Shown piece by piece: positions 53,369-62,397 of a stretch of 64,000 nt of DNA; positions within the stretch are counted from its first letter, which is position 1; each line of letters opens with the position of its first letter. The notes beneath the pieces were generated by a model, which did not search any database, was not told the DNA's origin, and was given only the letters and a program-made list of their open reading frames with translations. The position numbers were made by a program, and so were the translations under genes. Source of the stretch: Rhizobium sp. Root1203 (GTDB taxonomy: Bacteria; Pseudomonadota; Alphaproteobacteria; Rhizobiales; Rhizobiaceae); NCBI RefSeq assembly GCF_001424945.1, contig NZ_LMCW01000019.1, forward strand, positions 1-64,000. Direction: 5' to 3'.

Positions 53369-54262
53369 TCAAGATCGATGCCGCAATGCATCGAGCAACG
53401 CCGCGAACGCGGGGGAGGACTGGCGGCGGCTCGGATAATAGAGGTAGTAGCCGTCCCATGGGGGAGAGAACTCTTGAAGCACGTGCTCGAGCTTACCCTC
53501 ATCTACGAGAGGCTGAACGATCTCCAAGGGGATGTAAGCCATGCCAAAGCCGTCTACCGCCGCCTCGAGCGCATTGAATATGTTATTGAATGTCAGCTGC
53601 CCGTCGACCCGTATTTTAATTTCTTGCCCGTTTTCCTCAAATTCCCAGACGTAAAGACCGCCGGAGCTGGGGAGGCGAAAATTAATGCAGGTGTGGCCAA
53701 CAAGCTCCTTTGGGTGCGTCGGCACTCCATGCTCCTTGAAATAAGAGGGTGACCCAACGACGGCGAGGCTGAAATCGGGTCCAATCCGCGCGGAAATCAT
53801 ATCTTTCGCGAGATGCTCACCCATGCGGACGCCGGCATCATATCGCTCCTTGACTATATCCGTCAGGCCGTTGTCGAGGATCAATTCAACCCTGATGTCA
53901 GGATACTGAGGAAGAAATTTCCTCAGCTTGGGCCAGAGAACGTGGGTGATAGCATAGTCGGCCGCTGTAAGGCGGATGGTCCCAGCTGGTTTGTCACGGA
54001 GGGCACTCAGCGCCTCCACGTGGGCATCGATCTCATCCAGATGCGGTCCGATGCCATCGAGCAGCCGCTCTCCGGCTTCAGTGAGCGAAACAGCTCGAGT
54101 TGTACGGGTCAGCAGGCGGACGCCGAGCCTCGCTTCAAGTTGTTTTATGGTATGGCTGAGCGCTGACTGCGATACCCCGACTTTCGCTGCTGCTCGCGTA
54201 AAGCTTTGCTCTCGCGCAACCACGGCAAATGCATTCAAATCACTGATAGATTCGCGAGCCAC
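53369..54262 (-). CDS. LysR-family transcriptional regulator
   Basis: A 297-residue LTTR: winged helix at 6-65 (LNAFAVVAREQSFTRAAAKVGVSQSALSHTIKQLEARLGVRLLTRTTRAVSLTEAGE), effector domain 90-290. Start is GTG 54262 with AGAAGGA in front. Of the group with RLTAADYAITHVLWPKL, often controlling detoxification or oxidoreductase genes. It is convergent with the P460/membrane gene pair, divergent from nothing (the cyclase gene is on the same strand downstream of its own promoter). A 9-9-9 inverted repeat lies just upstream. Confidence 0.92.
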   Translation of the reverse strand: MARESISDLNAFAVVAREQSFTRAAAKVGVSQSALSHTIKQLEARLGVRLLTRTTRAVSLTEAGERLLDGIGPHLDEIDAHVEALSALRDKPAGTIRLTAADYAITHVLWPKLRKFLPQYPDIRVELILDNGLTDIVKERYDAGVRMGEHLAKDMISARIGPDFSLAVVGSPSYFKEHGVPTHPKELVGHTCINFRLPSSGGLYVWEFEENGQEIKIRVDGQLTFNNIFNALEAAVDGFGMAYIPLEIVQPLVDEGKLEHVLQEFSPPWDGYYLYYPSRRQSSPAFAALLDALRHRS

Positions 54263-54267
54263 TTATG

Positions 54268-54294
54268 AATCCTTCTCATATTGTAAGAAGGATT
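54268..54294. promoter_or_regulatory. Inverted repeat upstream of LysR gene
   Basis: AATCCTTCT-N9-AGAAGGATT, a perfect 9-9-9 inverted repeat starting 6 bp before the GTG. One arm doubles as the ribosome site (AGAAGGATT read on the minus strand), so a bound regulator or RNA hairpin would control translation or transcription of the regulator itself. Confidence 0.5.
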
Positions 54295-54349
54295 ATACTA
54301 TCTGCTTTCTAAAAAGCGCCACTGAACTCATTTCACGCATGCGTGATGG

Positions 54350-55774
54350 TCATGCATTTGCCGCCCGACACCATACAGCAATTGGGGCTGCTCGGCCACG
54401 AACCCGACGAGAGGTGTCGGGATACAGGCCGGGCATGATGTCTGTTGGGTCCACCCCGCGGGAATTGACCGCCGACACGAGATCGTTGCTGACCATCACA
54501 TGGGACGGCGTTCCCCTCGTGAGGCGCTCAAGCCTGCTCGCGATGTTCACGGTGTCGCCGAGAACCGTATATTCCAGCCGGCGGGTGTGGCCGGTGTTGC
54601 CTACAACCACCTCTCCATAGTGCAGGCCAATACCGATCTGAATGGGCGCTAGACCTTCGGCCTTCCGTTCCTCGTTCCAGTTCTCGATCTCGCCGACCAT
54701 GGCTTCCGCGCAAGCCAAAGCCCGGACTGGATCGTCGTTTCGCGGTTCGGGCGTGCCGAAGTGAACCATGATCGAGTCACCGATATATTTGTCGACGGTG
54801 CCCCCGTGTTGAAAAGTCACCTTGGCAAGACGGCTGTGAAAAGCCCTTAACAACACCATGATTTCGTTTGGCGAAGACTTTTCTGAGATCGCGGTAAACC
54901 CAACCATATCTGCGAACAGGACGGCCGCGGGCTGGATGCTTGATTGGTCGAGGTCGGAGAGATCGCTGGAGAGAGCGCTCACGATATTGGGTGAGAAGTA
55001 CCTGGCCAGATTGGAGCGCTCCCTCTCGGCGGCAACTTGCTTTCTAACAAGCTGCCGTGATCGCCAGACCGTCACGGTCAGCATCACCGTCACCAGAAAA
55101 ATGAACAGCAGCTGATTGTACCAAATCGTGAGGCTGACGGTATTCCGATCAAGGAAGCTTGCTATCACGGCCTCGGACGACATGCCGGTATCCAGGGTTT
55201 TTCGCGAGCTGGACAGCACTGACGCGGGGAGCGTGGCGACCCAAGCGAAGCCGATGCTCCACGCCACCGCTGCCATGAAACCGGAAAGCAGCACCAACCA
55301 CGGCGAATAGCTGAGAGCCATCCCGACAATGTAGATGCCAACATAGAGAAAATTCGGCAGGCGCAGATTTATCTGAGGCGTCCAGTCGTCGACATAGAAC
55401 GGGGGAGGCACGATCAGGAGGAACGTCAGGACAGAGACGTCGAGAAGGACGAATAAGGCGAGGATGATTTTCTGTTGAAGCCCGTGCTTCACAAGGAGGC
55501 GCGGCAATGCACCAAGAAGGCCGAAAACCAGCAATGCCAGTAGATAGCCGCCTGAGCGCTCGAAGGGCAGGGTCAAGGCCCAAAGCGAAAGAATGGCAAG
55601 GACTGTCGACCTTCCCCAAAAAATGGTCGTAAGTCCACGCAGCTCTTCGCGGGTCAGTTCGTCTTCGATGTATTGGACTGTTGGATCGCTGATACGGGCA
55701 CTTGAGGTGACATCATTTCGCGAGAAGGGTCTCGCCCGCAGCAGGGATGCCAGAGTGTTGCAAAATCTCGCCAT
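54350..55774 (-). CDS. Membrane-bound class III adenylate/guanylate cyclase
   Basis: A 474-residue protein with an N-terminal membrane domain (about six hydrophobic segments at roughly 50-245) and a C-terminal class III cyclase domain (about 275-460). Cyclase motifs: AVLFADMVGFTAIS (metal Asp), GGTVDKYIGDSIMVHFG (second Asp; Lys selects adenine), IQIGIGLHYGEVVVGNTG and LGDTVNIASRLE. Makes cAMP, less likely cGMP. ATG 55774 is used; a 12-codon longer frame is possible. Same strand as the DUF3422 gene with a 193-bp gap. Rhizobia carry many such cyclases with unknown signals. Confidence 0.9.
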   Translation of the reverse strand: MARFCNTLASLLRARPFSRNDVTSSARISDPTVQYIEDELTREELRGLTTIFWGRSTVLAILSLWALTLPFERSGGYLLALLVFGLLGALPRLLVKHGLQQKIILALFVLLDVSVLTFLLIVPPPFYVDDWTPQINLRLPNFLYVGIYIVGMALSYSPWLVLLSGFMAAVAWSIGFAWVATLPASVLSSSRKTLDTGMSSEAVIASFLDRNTVSLTIWYNQLLFIFLVTVMLTVTVWRSRQLVRKQVAAERERSNLARYFSPNIVSALSSDLSDLDQSSIQPAAVLFADMVGFTAISEKSSPNEIMVLLRAFHSRLAKVTFQHGGTVDKYIGDSIMVHFGTPEPRNDDPVRALACAEAMVGEIENWNEERKAEGLAPIQIGIGLHYGEVVVGNTGHTRRLEYTVLGDTVNIASRLERLTRGTPSHVMVSNDLVSAVNSRGVDPTDIMPGLYPDTSRRVRGRAAPIAVWCRAANA

Positions 55775-55967
55775 TGGATGGAGGCTCCTCGGCGATCGGT
55801 CGGATCGCATCAGGTGTAAAGGATATAATCGCGGGTCCTTTTAGGTCGGTGCCCCTGGCCACCTAACGCGGGAACCATGCCGGATATAAGAACGATATCC
55901 CGTCCATATTAGGCGGGCTTTTCGTTAGTTGTTATTCGGGCGGCTCATGAATACGCGTCGCTCTGGG

Positions 55968-57266
55968 CTATCCGAGAGCGTGTCGGACCCGAAATACTGT
56001 CAGCGCAACTGCCGTGATTACTACCGGGATCGAAATTAGCATCGTGTAAGGTCCCAGGTGGACACCGGCATGGTCTAGTGTTTCGGTAATCATCTTCAGC
56101 AAACTAAGCAGGTAGTAGCTTATCGCTATAATCGAAAACCCTTCGACCGCACGCTGGATTTTAAGTTGAACGGCGGCCCGTTCTGCCATCGCCCGAATCT
56201 GGACCGTGTTCTGGTATTCGATCTCAAGCTGGATACGGGTTTGAAGCAAGTCGAGCAGGTGCATCGTCGCGTGCGAGAGCTGCTCCAGCCGCAGTGCTGT
56301 CGCAGAACAAGTGCGAACCGCCGGTTTGAACCTCCGTGCAACGAAGACGCCAAACCGCTGAAAGCCGGGAACGTGTGTCTCGCGCAATTCAGCGATGCGC
56401 TCTTCAACGATGGTTGCGTACGCTGCGGTAGCCCCGAAGCGATTGCGCGTCTCCGCTGTGGCCGAGATTACATGCGCGGACAACGTTGCAATTTCGTCGA
56501 GAAGTTTCTTATGCTCGTCCGCAGGGGTATTTAAATGCCGGTTCGTAAGGTCGTTCAGATTTTCGTCAAAGGATTTCAGCGCCGGTCCAAGCCGACGAGC
56601 AACGGGGAGCCCAAGAAGCGCCATCGACCTATAGGTTTCGATCTCGCAGATCCGTCGAACCATTCTACCAAGGCGGTAAGCGTTCAATTCGCCGTTGAAC
56701 AGTAAAATCCTGCTGCTTTCGTTCGGACCAACCTGAAAATCCGAGCAAACCTGCGCCGCCCCGCCACCGACGCACGATGCGGCTGTGTCGCCGAATCGGT
56801 ATTGCTTTAAAACGGGTGAGAGGTCCGCGGGTGCGGTATCAAGTACCAGCACGGCAATCCGGCAAACGACATGGATAGACGATGTATCGATCCCGAAAGC
56901 ATCTGGAAAAGCAGCTTCTTGCGGCCATTCATCTATAAGCAAGTTCAACGGCGTGACTTTGGTGACCGTCGTAAACTCAGTATGGTGTTCGATTTGGACA
57001 CGCGTTCCTTCCTTATCAGGCAATGTTCTCGTCGCGACCGTCGGGAAGCCGTGCAGCAGATTGCTCGTCGGAATGTAGGCTACATGTTCGACGAGCGATG
57101 GCCCGTTGAAGTAAATGGACGGGCGAGCGTGAAGTTCCGAGTTAAAGTTGGTCACTACCGTCTCCACAGGCTCATCTTCTTTCAGGATTTCGACTCGCGT
57201 CCCCAGCCCTTGGAGCGTCAACAAGCGCACGAGGTGGAGGCCGCCAGACCAATAGCGGCCCGCCAT
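55968..57266 (-). CDS. DUF3422 family membrane protein
   Basis: A 432-residue protein. N-terminal FNSELHARPSIYFNGPSLVEHVAY is the hallmark of DUF3422. A long helical region (about 220-370) resembles a coiled coil, and two hydrophobic segments near the C-terminus (about 370-390 and 400-425) anchor it in the membrane. Length fits the family (about 420-430). The ribosome site before ATG 57266 is weak. Function of the family is unknown; no operon link except the cyclase downstream. Confidence 0.85.
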   Translation of the reverse strand: MAGRYWSGGLHLVRLLTLQGLGTRVEILKEDEPVETVVTNFNSELHARPSIYFNGPSLVEHVAYIPTSNLLHGFPTVATRTLPDKEGTRVQIEHHTEFTTVTKVTPLNLLIDEWPQEAAFPDAFGIDTSSIHVVCRIAVLVLDTAPADLSPVLKQYRFGDTAASCVGGGAAQVCSDFQVGPNESSRILLFNGELNAYRLGRMVRRICEIETYRSMALLGLPVARRLGPALKSFDENLNDLTNRHLNTPADEHKKLLDEIATLSAHVISATAETRNRFGATAAYATIVEERIAELRETHVPGFQRFGVFVARRFKPAVRTCSATALRLEQLSHATMHLLDLLQTRIQLEIEYQNTVQIRAMAERAAVQLKIQRAVEGFSIIAISYYLLSLLKMITETLDHAGVHLGPYTMLISIPVVITAVALTVFRVRHALG

Positions 57267-57628
57267 ACCACGAGAACACTAGGCGTACTCCCAACTGACA
57301 ATTGAGCGTCAATGCGCCGACTCGCTCAACAGGAATCAGACTTGCGCCGGCTTGGGTATAACAAAAGTACATAACCCTAAAGAGCGGCGCATAGACCGGT
57401 TTTCCCCTCACTGCTATGTCTCGTGAGGACTAAGGTTCGTCGACCCCGATAGAGGAACGGGAAGAACCCGCGGCCGCCGAACAGGCGAGCGCGGGCTGGG
57501 TAGACGCGTCGGAATTACGATGCGTCACCCCATTATTCAGGCTGCGCCACCGGTTGTCGTGACCCAAGCGCCGCTGCCGTACCCGCGGAGGAGCGGGAAT
57601 GAAGTTGAAGTAGCAAAGGGAGGAAACA
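57267..57628. other. Divergent promoter region between DUF3422 and liv genes
   Basis: A 362-bp gap with no supported gene. It holds a weaker copy of the shared inverted repeat at 57355-57375. Short open frames here lack ribosome sites. Confidence 0.55.
57355..57375. promoter_or_regulatory. Shared 21-bp operator-like motif, site 6 (weaker)
   Basis: GGTATAA-N7-ACATAAC. The left arm and the start of the spacer (CAAAA) match site 4, the right arm deviates. Located in the divergent gap 254 bp before the liv operon. Lower confidence than sites 1-5. Confidence 0.35.
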
Positions 57629-58741
57629 ATGCACTTCGGGAAAATACTCATTTCGAGCGCAATCGCGTTATCGCTGTTTACGAGTGGTTCGAGCTATGCT
57701 GCGGAACTGAAAACCGGAAAGGTCGGCGTGATTGTCCAGCTAAGTGGACTTGCCGCTCAATTCGGTATCGGTGTGCAGAATGCGATCACCGTCGCCCAGG
57801 ACGATCTCAAGCAGAAGGGCGTTATCGACCTCACAGTTCACTACGAAGATCACCAACAGCAGGCTCAGCTCGGTCTGCTCGGATTCGAAAAGCTTGTCGA
57901 CAGTTATGATGTGCCAGTCGTAATCGCCAACGCGAGCCCGATCATCCTTGCGGTGGGTCCGGCAGCCGCGGAGCGCGAACGGGTGCTCTACAACTTCGCA
58001 GCCGTCTCTCCCAAGATCAAAACGCTCGGAGAATGGGTCGTGACCGGCACGCCGCTCTCCGACAATGACTCGGTTCAGCTCGCGGACCTCATTTACAACA
58101 AGAAAGGTCTGAAAACCGTCGGCCTCTTGAATGTAAACGATGCCAACGGCATCACCTTTGCGGATGCTTTCACCAAAGCCTTCGAGGCCTTGGGCGGAAA
58201 AGTCCTTGCGCATGAGACCAACGAACAAACGGTCGTGGACCTGCGTACGCAGCTCTTGAAGATCAACGCGACAAACCCAGATGCGCTGGTGATTTTCTCA
58301 AACGTTCCGGAAAACGGCTATGCCGTGGCCCAGGCTCGCGAGATGGGCCAAACGCGCCCGATTTTCGCAAACACGTTTATCGCTGACCCCGAGAATTTCA
58401 AGGTGGCAGGCAAGTCGTTGGACGGCGTGATGGGCGTAACCATGCGCTTCGACCCGGACCGGTCTCCCGCTGCCAAGGCTTTCTCCGAAAAGTTCAAGGC
58501 GAAAGCCAACCGTGACCCCTCGGTGTCGGAAGCTCTTGCGTACGATGCTGCCATGCTCGCAGGCGAGGCGATTGCGAAGGTCGGCGAGGACCCCAAGGCA
58601 ATTCGGGATTACATGGTTTCGGTCAAGGACTGGGACGGAGTCAGCACCACCTTCAACTTCGACGAGCACGGCATCCTCAAGGTAAGTCTCAGCCCATTCG
58701 TCATAGCAGGCGGCAAGCTGACCTTCCCCGCGACGAACTGA
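57629..58741 (+). CDS. Branched-chain-type ABC importer periplasmic binding protein
   Basis: A 370-residue Peripla_BP_6 protein, LivK-like. Signal peptide 1-24 (hydrophobic ILISSAIALSLFTSG, cleavage SYA-AE). KVGVIVQLSGLAAQFGIGVQNAITVAQDDL and DVPVVIANASPIILAVGPAAAERERVLYNFAA match the family. GGGAGG precedes ATG. Heads the livHMGF operon. Such systems in rhizobia carry amino acids but also many aromatic and aliphatic acids or amides; the trailing SDR and GMC oxidoreductase suggest an alcohol-type or other non-amino-acid ligand. Confidence 0.92.
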   Translation: MHFGKILISSAIALSLFTSGSSYAAELKTGKVGVIVQLSGLAAQFGIGVQNAITVAQDDLKQKGVIDLTVHYEDHQQQAQLGLLGFEKLVDSYDVPVVIANASPIILAVGPAAAERERVLYNFAAVSPKIKTLGEWVVTGTPLSDNDSVQLADLIYNKKGLKTVGLLNVNDANGITFADAFTKAFEALGGKVLAHETNEQTVVDLRTQLLKINATNPDALVIFSNVPENGYAVAQAREMGQTRPIFANTFIADPENFKVAGKSLDGVMGVTMRFDPDRSPAAKAFSEKFKAKANRDPSVSEALAYDAAMLAGEAIAKVGEDPKAIRDYMVSVKDWDGVSTTFNFDEHGILKVSLSPFVIAGGKLTFPATN

Positions 58742-58803
58742 CCGCAGTCATTCGATAACTTTCGACATCAGCTTGGCCTTGGGCTGTTTCGCCCGAGGCT
58801 GGC

Positions 58804-59742
58804 ATGTCCGCAAAGGCTACTCACATGGATCTACTCATCGAACTAGCGGTCACAGGCGCTCTATCGGGCGTCAAAGTCGGCATCTCCGCTTTGGGGTTTG
58901 CCATCATATTCTATGCGACCAAGGAAATGCATTTCGCTTTCGGGGCCATCTCCGTGGCAGCGGCTTACATCTGTAATTGGGTTGTGATGTCGATTGCGGG
59001 CCCTGTGGGCGTAATGATCGCCCTCGCAGCAGCCTTCGCGTTTGCAACGCTTCTGAGTGTGGCAATCCACAAATTCGTCTATCAACGGCTTCGCTCGGTG
59101 ATGCCTGTCGTCATGGCAAGTCTCGGCATTAGTCTTCTGGTCGAAAACATCGTCCAGATGATCGGCTCACCCGATACCCAAGTATTGGTCTACGACAACC
59201 TGCTGCAGGTCGTGGACTTCGGCTTCGTCAGGGTCCGAGCGCTCGAACTCTGGATCGCAGCATTATTCATCGCGATCAGCTTTGGACTCGACTTCTTTTT
59301 GAACCGCACCCGGATCGGGCAGGGGTTTGCCGCTACCATCGAAGACCCTGAGATGGCTGAGCTTGTGGGCATTCGGACGGCACGCATGCGGATAGGCGCA
59401 TATTGCGCCGGTGCCGCGCTCGGTACCTTGTCCGGCCTGTCAATGCTGATCGACACGGGATTGAGGCCATCGCAGGGATTTGTGATGCTCCTTTATGCCC
59501 TGATTATCACGATCATGGGCAGGGGCAGCTTTCGGGCTGTCGCCATATGGGCCGTGCTTTTCGGTCTGCTCAGAAGCGTGTGGTCATGGAAGTTCCCCAC
59601 CGAATTCCAAGAACTCGCGATGTTCGCTGTCATGATGGGCTACCTCATCGGGCGTGATGCCTGGGACCGCTATAAACGCAATCGCCTGACATCCTTGCCG
59701 ACGGCGGCCTCCGCGCCGTCGGCGGTCTTGGGAGGAGCATAA
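58804..59742 (+). CDS. livH: Branched-chain-type ABC importer permease (LivH-like)
   Basis: A 312-residue permease with about eight hydrophobic helices; the conserved VGIRTARMRIGAYCAGAALGTLSGL block (EAA-like loop) near 187-211 is seen. ATG 58804 with GAGGC in front; a second ATG at 58825 is possible. 62 bp after the binding protein, 2 bp before livM. Confidence 0.92.
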   Translation: MSAKATHMDLLIELAVTGALSGVKVGISALGFAIIFYATKEMHFAFGAISVAAAYICNWVVMSIAGPVGVMIALAAAFAFATLLSVAIHKFVYQRLRSVMPVVMASLGISLLVENIVQMIGSPDTQVLVYDNLLQVVDFGFVRVRALELWIAALFIAISFGLDFFLNRTRIGQGFAATIEDPEMAELVGIRTARMRIGAYCAGAALGTLSGLSMLIDTGLRPSQGFVMLLYALIITIMGRGSFRAVAIWAVLFGLLRSVWSWKFPTEFQELAMFAVMMGYLIGRDAWDRYKRNRLTSLPTAASAPSAVLGGA

Positions 59743-59744
59743 CC

Positions 59745-60692
59745 ATGCGCTTTCTGCTTACGACGGTGATGCTAATCGAAATCTATGCGATCGTTTCGAT
59801 GGCGCTGAATCTTCTTCTCGGTGTGGCTGGACGATACTCGGCTTACGAGGCAGCCATGATGGGGGTGGGGGCGTATACCGCGTCACTCCTTGCGCTCAAT
59901 GCCGGCTTCGATCTCTACACAGCCTGCTTCGTTGCGGCCTTGGCCGCGGCGGCGTTGGCCGTCATTTTCCAGGTGATGGTCCGGCATATGGACTTCTTCA
60001 CCTTCAACGTTTCGTCCTTCGCGCTTCAAATGGTACTCTATGAGACGCTGCTCAAATGGCGGGATCTGACCGAAGGGTCGGTCGGGCTTTTCGGCATTCC
60101 TCGTCCCGAAATTTTCGGTGTGTCGTTCACGACGCTTAACAGCTACATGATCCTGACAACCGTCAGCGCTGCGGCGATTATCGGATTTCTCCTTTATCTT
60201 GAGCGGTCACAATACGCCTTGGCTCTCCGTGGAATGCGCGACGGGGAGAAGTCAATCGAGTCCCTCGGGAAGAATACCTTTCTGCTGAAGATATCGGTGT
60301 TCGCGATCGCCGGTGCTGCAACAGGGTTCGCGGGGGGCCTTCTGGCCGGGCTGACGCGCTCGGTACATCCCTCCATGTTCTACATCTACCTGTCGATCGT
60401 CTTCACGATCTTCGTTGTCGGCGGTGGTAGAGGCAACCTTCTCGGGACGATCGTTGCGGTGGTCCTGCTGACCGTCGTCGAGCAGGCGATTACCCTCATC
60501 CCGGGCCTTCCCGTGTCGCAGATTGGGGCGCTGCAGCGGGTGATGTACGGTGCGATCCTCGTGGGAATCGTCATGTGGCGACCCGCGGGCCTGTTCCCTG
60601 AACGGCCCATTTTTCGTCGATCCAAATACAAGACGATCCAAGCGGCTGAAGATGGATTGGCTTTCCTCGGGCAAAAGAAGTCGGAGGTCTGA
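59745..60692 (+). CDS. livM: Branched-chain-type ABC importer permease (LivM-like)
   Basis: A 315-residue permease with about nine hydrophobic helices; ALNLLLGVAGRYSAYEAAMMGVGAYTAS near the start is the LivM-type opening and SLGKNTFLLKISVFAIAGAATGFAGGL is the cytoplasmic coupling loop. GGAGGAGC precedes ATG. Overlaps nothing; 1 bp before the next gene. Confidence 0.92.
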   Translation: MRFLLTTVMLIEIYAIVSMALNLLLGVAGRYSAYEAAMMGVGAYTASLLALNAGFDLYTACFVAALAAAALAVIFQVMVRHMDFFTFNVSSFALQMVLYETLLKWRDLTEGSVGLFGIPRPEIFGVSFTTLNSYMILTTVSAAAIIGFLLYLERSQYALALRGMRDGEKSIESLGKNTFLLKISVFAIAGAATGFAGGLLAGLTRSVHPSMFYIYLSIVFTIFVVGGGRGNLLGTIVAVVLLTVVEQAITLIPGLPVSQIGALQRVMYGAILVGIVMWRPAGLFPERPIFRRSKYKTIQAAEDGLAFLGQKKSEV

Positions 60693-60693
60693 G

Positions 60694-61518
60694 ATGAGCA
60701 AATCGCCAATTCTTCAGGTTCGAAACATCAGCCGTAATTTTGGTGGGCTCGTCGCATTGTCCAATGTGACGTTCGACGTGCCGAGGGGCGTCGTCACAGG
60801 GCTGATTGGGCCGAACGGGGCAGGCAAGTCAACGCTGCTCAACATCATGTCCGGGTTTGAAAGGCCGGTCCGCGGCCATGTTCTCTTGGAAGGTCAGGAT
60901 ATAACGGCGATACCCGGGTACGCCCGGGTCAAGCTCGGCATAACCCGGTCCTTTCAGGACGTCGAGATCTTCCCGACACTGACCGTTCTTGAGAATGTAC
61001 TTCTTGGCTTTCAGAACCAGTACGGCGAGAAACTGTGGCGTCTTGTGTTCACCCCCGGGGCGGTCGTCCGACAGCGTCGTGAGTTCATAGCGAGCGCTCT
61101 CGGCATCCTGAAGTCCGTCGGCATCATCGATGACCGTCCCGACGAGCTGGCAGGAAACCTCTCGTACGGCCAGCAGAAGCTGCTCGCTCTCGCCAGAATG
61201 CTGCCTACCAACGCGAAGATTTTCATGCTGGACGAACCCGGTTCGGGCCTTCCGAGACCGATCGTCGCTCACATGGGCGAGTTGCTACAACGTATCGCCC
61301 GAGACTACGACAAGAGCATCGTGCTGTGCGACCACAACATGGATCTTGTCTTGAAATACTCCCAGCACGTGCTGGTGCTTCACCACGGTGAATTCCTGGC
61401 AGAAGGAACGCCGGACGAGATCCGCAAACACCCGGACGTTTTGCGGGTGTACCTAGCCAAGCCGCCCGAGGGCGCGACCGTCGTACCGTTGACGCCAAGG
61501 GGGAATGCAAATGCTTGA
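60694..61518 (+). CDS. livG: Branched-chain-type ABC importer ATP-binding protein (LivG-like)
   Basis: A 274-residue ABC ATPase: Walker A GPNGAGKST (37-45), Q-loop TRSFQDVEIF, signature NLSYGQQKLL, Walker B IFMLDEPGSGL and switch His in CDHNMD. The D-loop is GLPRP rather than the usual GLNP. GGAGG precedes ATG 60694. Starts 1 bp after livM, overlaps livF by 8 bp. Confidence 0.93.
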   Translation: MSKSPILQVRNISRNFGGLVALSNVTFDVPRGVVTGLIGPNGAGKSTLLNIMSGFERPVRGHVLLEGQDITAIPGYARVKLGITRSFQDVEIFPTLTVLENVLLGFQNQYGEKLWRLVFTPGAVVRQRREFIASALGILKSVGIIDDRPDELAGNLSYGQQKLLALARMLPTNAKIFMLDEPGSGLPRPIVAHMGELLQRIARDYDKSIVLCDHNMDLVLKYSQHVLVLHHGEFLAEGTPDEIRKHPDVLRVYLAKPPEGATVVPLTPRGNANA

Positions 61519-62215
61519 GGTGAGGGGCCTGAGGGCAGGTTATGGCCAGCGGGAAATCGTCCATGGCGTTGACATCTCGATCCCGCGGGGCGGCATCGCG
61601 ACGCTACTTGGCCACAATGGTGCGGGCAAATCCACCGTTCTCGGCGCGATCATGGGCAAGGTCACCAAGATGGGCGGCTCTGTTCGCTTTGAAGACGAGG
61701 ATATCACCCACATTACGGTCGCGGATGCCATAAGGAGGGGTATCGTCCTGGTGCCGGAAAAGGGCCGGCTCTTTAGGAACTTTACGGTCGAGAAGAACCT
61801 GAGGCTCGGAGCCTACACCCTCTCCGACCAGAGCGAGGTCCAGCGCAGGATCGAAGGCGTAGTCGAGGTTTTCCCCCGGATAGGGCAAAGACTGTCGCAA
61901 AACGCCGGCACGCTTAGTGGTGGGGAGCGCCAGATGGTGGCGATCGCTCGTGCCATGATGTTGCGCCCCAAGCTGGTTTTGCTGGAAGAGCCATTTCTCG
62001 GCTTGGCACCCCAGGTAATGGACGACGTCATGGATGCGATCGTGATCCTGAACAAGCGATATGGGACCGCCTTTATGATCATTGAGCACAACGTCTGCAT
62101 CCTGAACATCTCGACCCAGGCATACGTCATCCGACTCGGCGAGTTTGTGATCTCGGAGAGCGATCCCCCGGCGCTGTTGCGGGATGATCGCCTGGAGAAG
62201 GCTTATGTGGGATGA
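61511..62215 (+). CDS. livF: Branched-chain-type ABC importer ATP-binding protein (LivF-like)
   Basis: A 234-residue ABC ATPase: Walker A GHNGAGKST (35-43), signature TLSGGERQMVAIARAM, Walker B LVLLEEPFLGLAP (Glu-Glu at the catalytic position) and the LivF-type C-terminus. ATG 61511 chosen for its GGGGG site eight bases ahead. Second ATPase; pairs with LivG. Confidence 0.93.
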   Translation: MLEVRGLRAGYGQREIVHGVDISIPRGGIATLLGHNGAGKSTVLGAIMGKVTKMGGSVRFEDEDITHITVADAIRRGIVLVPEKGRLFRNFTVEKNLRLGAYTLSDQSEVQRRIEGVVEVFPRIGQRLSQNAGTLSGGERQMVAIARAMMLRPKLVLLEEPFLGLAPQVMDDVMDAIVILNKRYGTAFMIIEHNVCILNISTQAYVIRLGEFVISESDPPALLRDDRLEKAYVG

Positions 62216-62397
62216 CAGGCTCCGCTCGGGTGTGCGTGTGCCTCGAACGCATGTGCGGCCTAGCTCGGGTCGAGCGGATTGTTCCACACTCGTTACTTCC
62301 GTGGAACGCCTTGATGAGGCGCTCAGGTCACAAACGTCAACAATGAAAGACCTCCGCGGTCTGCGCGAGGCGGACCAGAACAAAAGACGAGGATAAG

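Noticed and set aside
55882..55900. GGATAT-N7-ATATCC as another copy of the shared operator
   Set aside because: Spacing is similar but the arms lack the TATAA/TTATA core, so it was not counted with the six-site motif.
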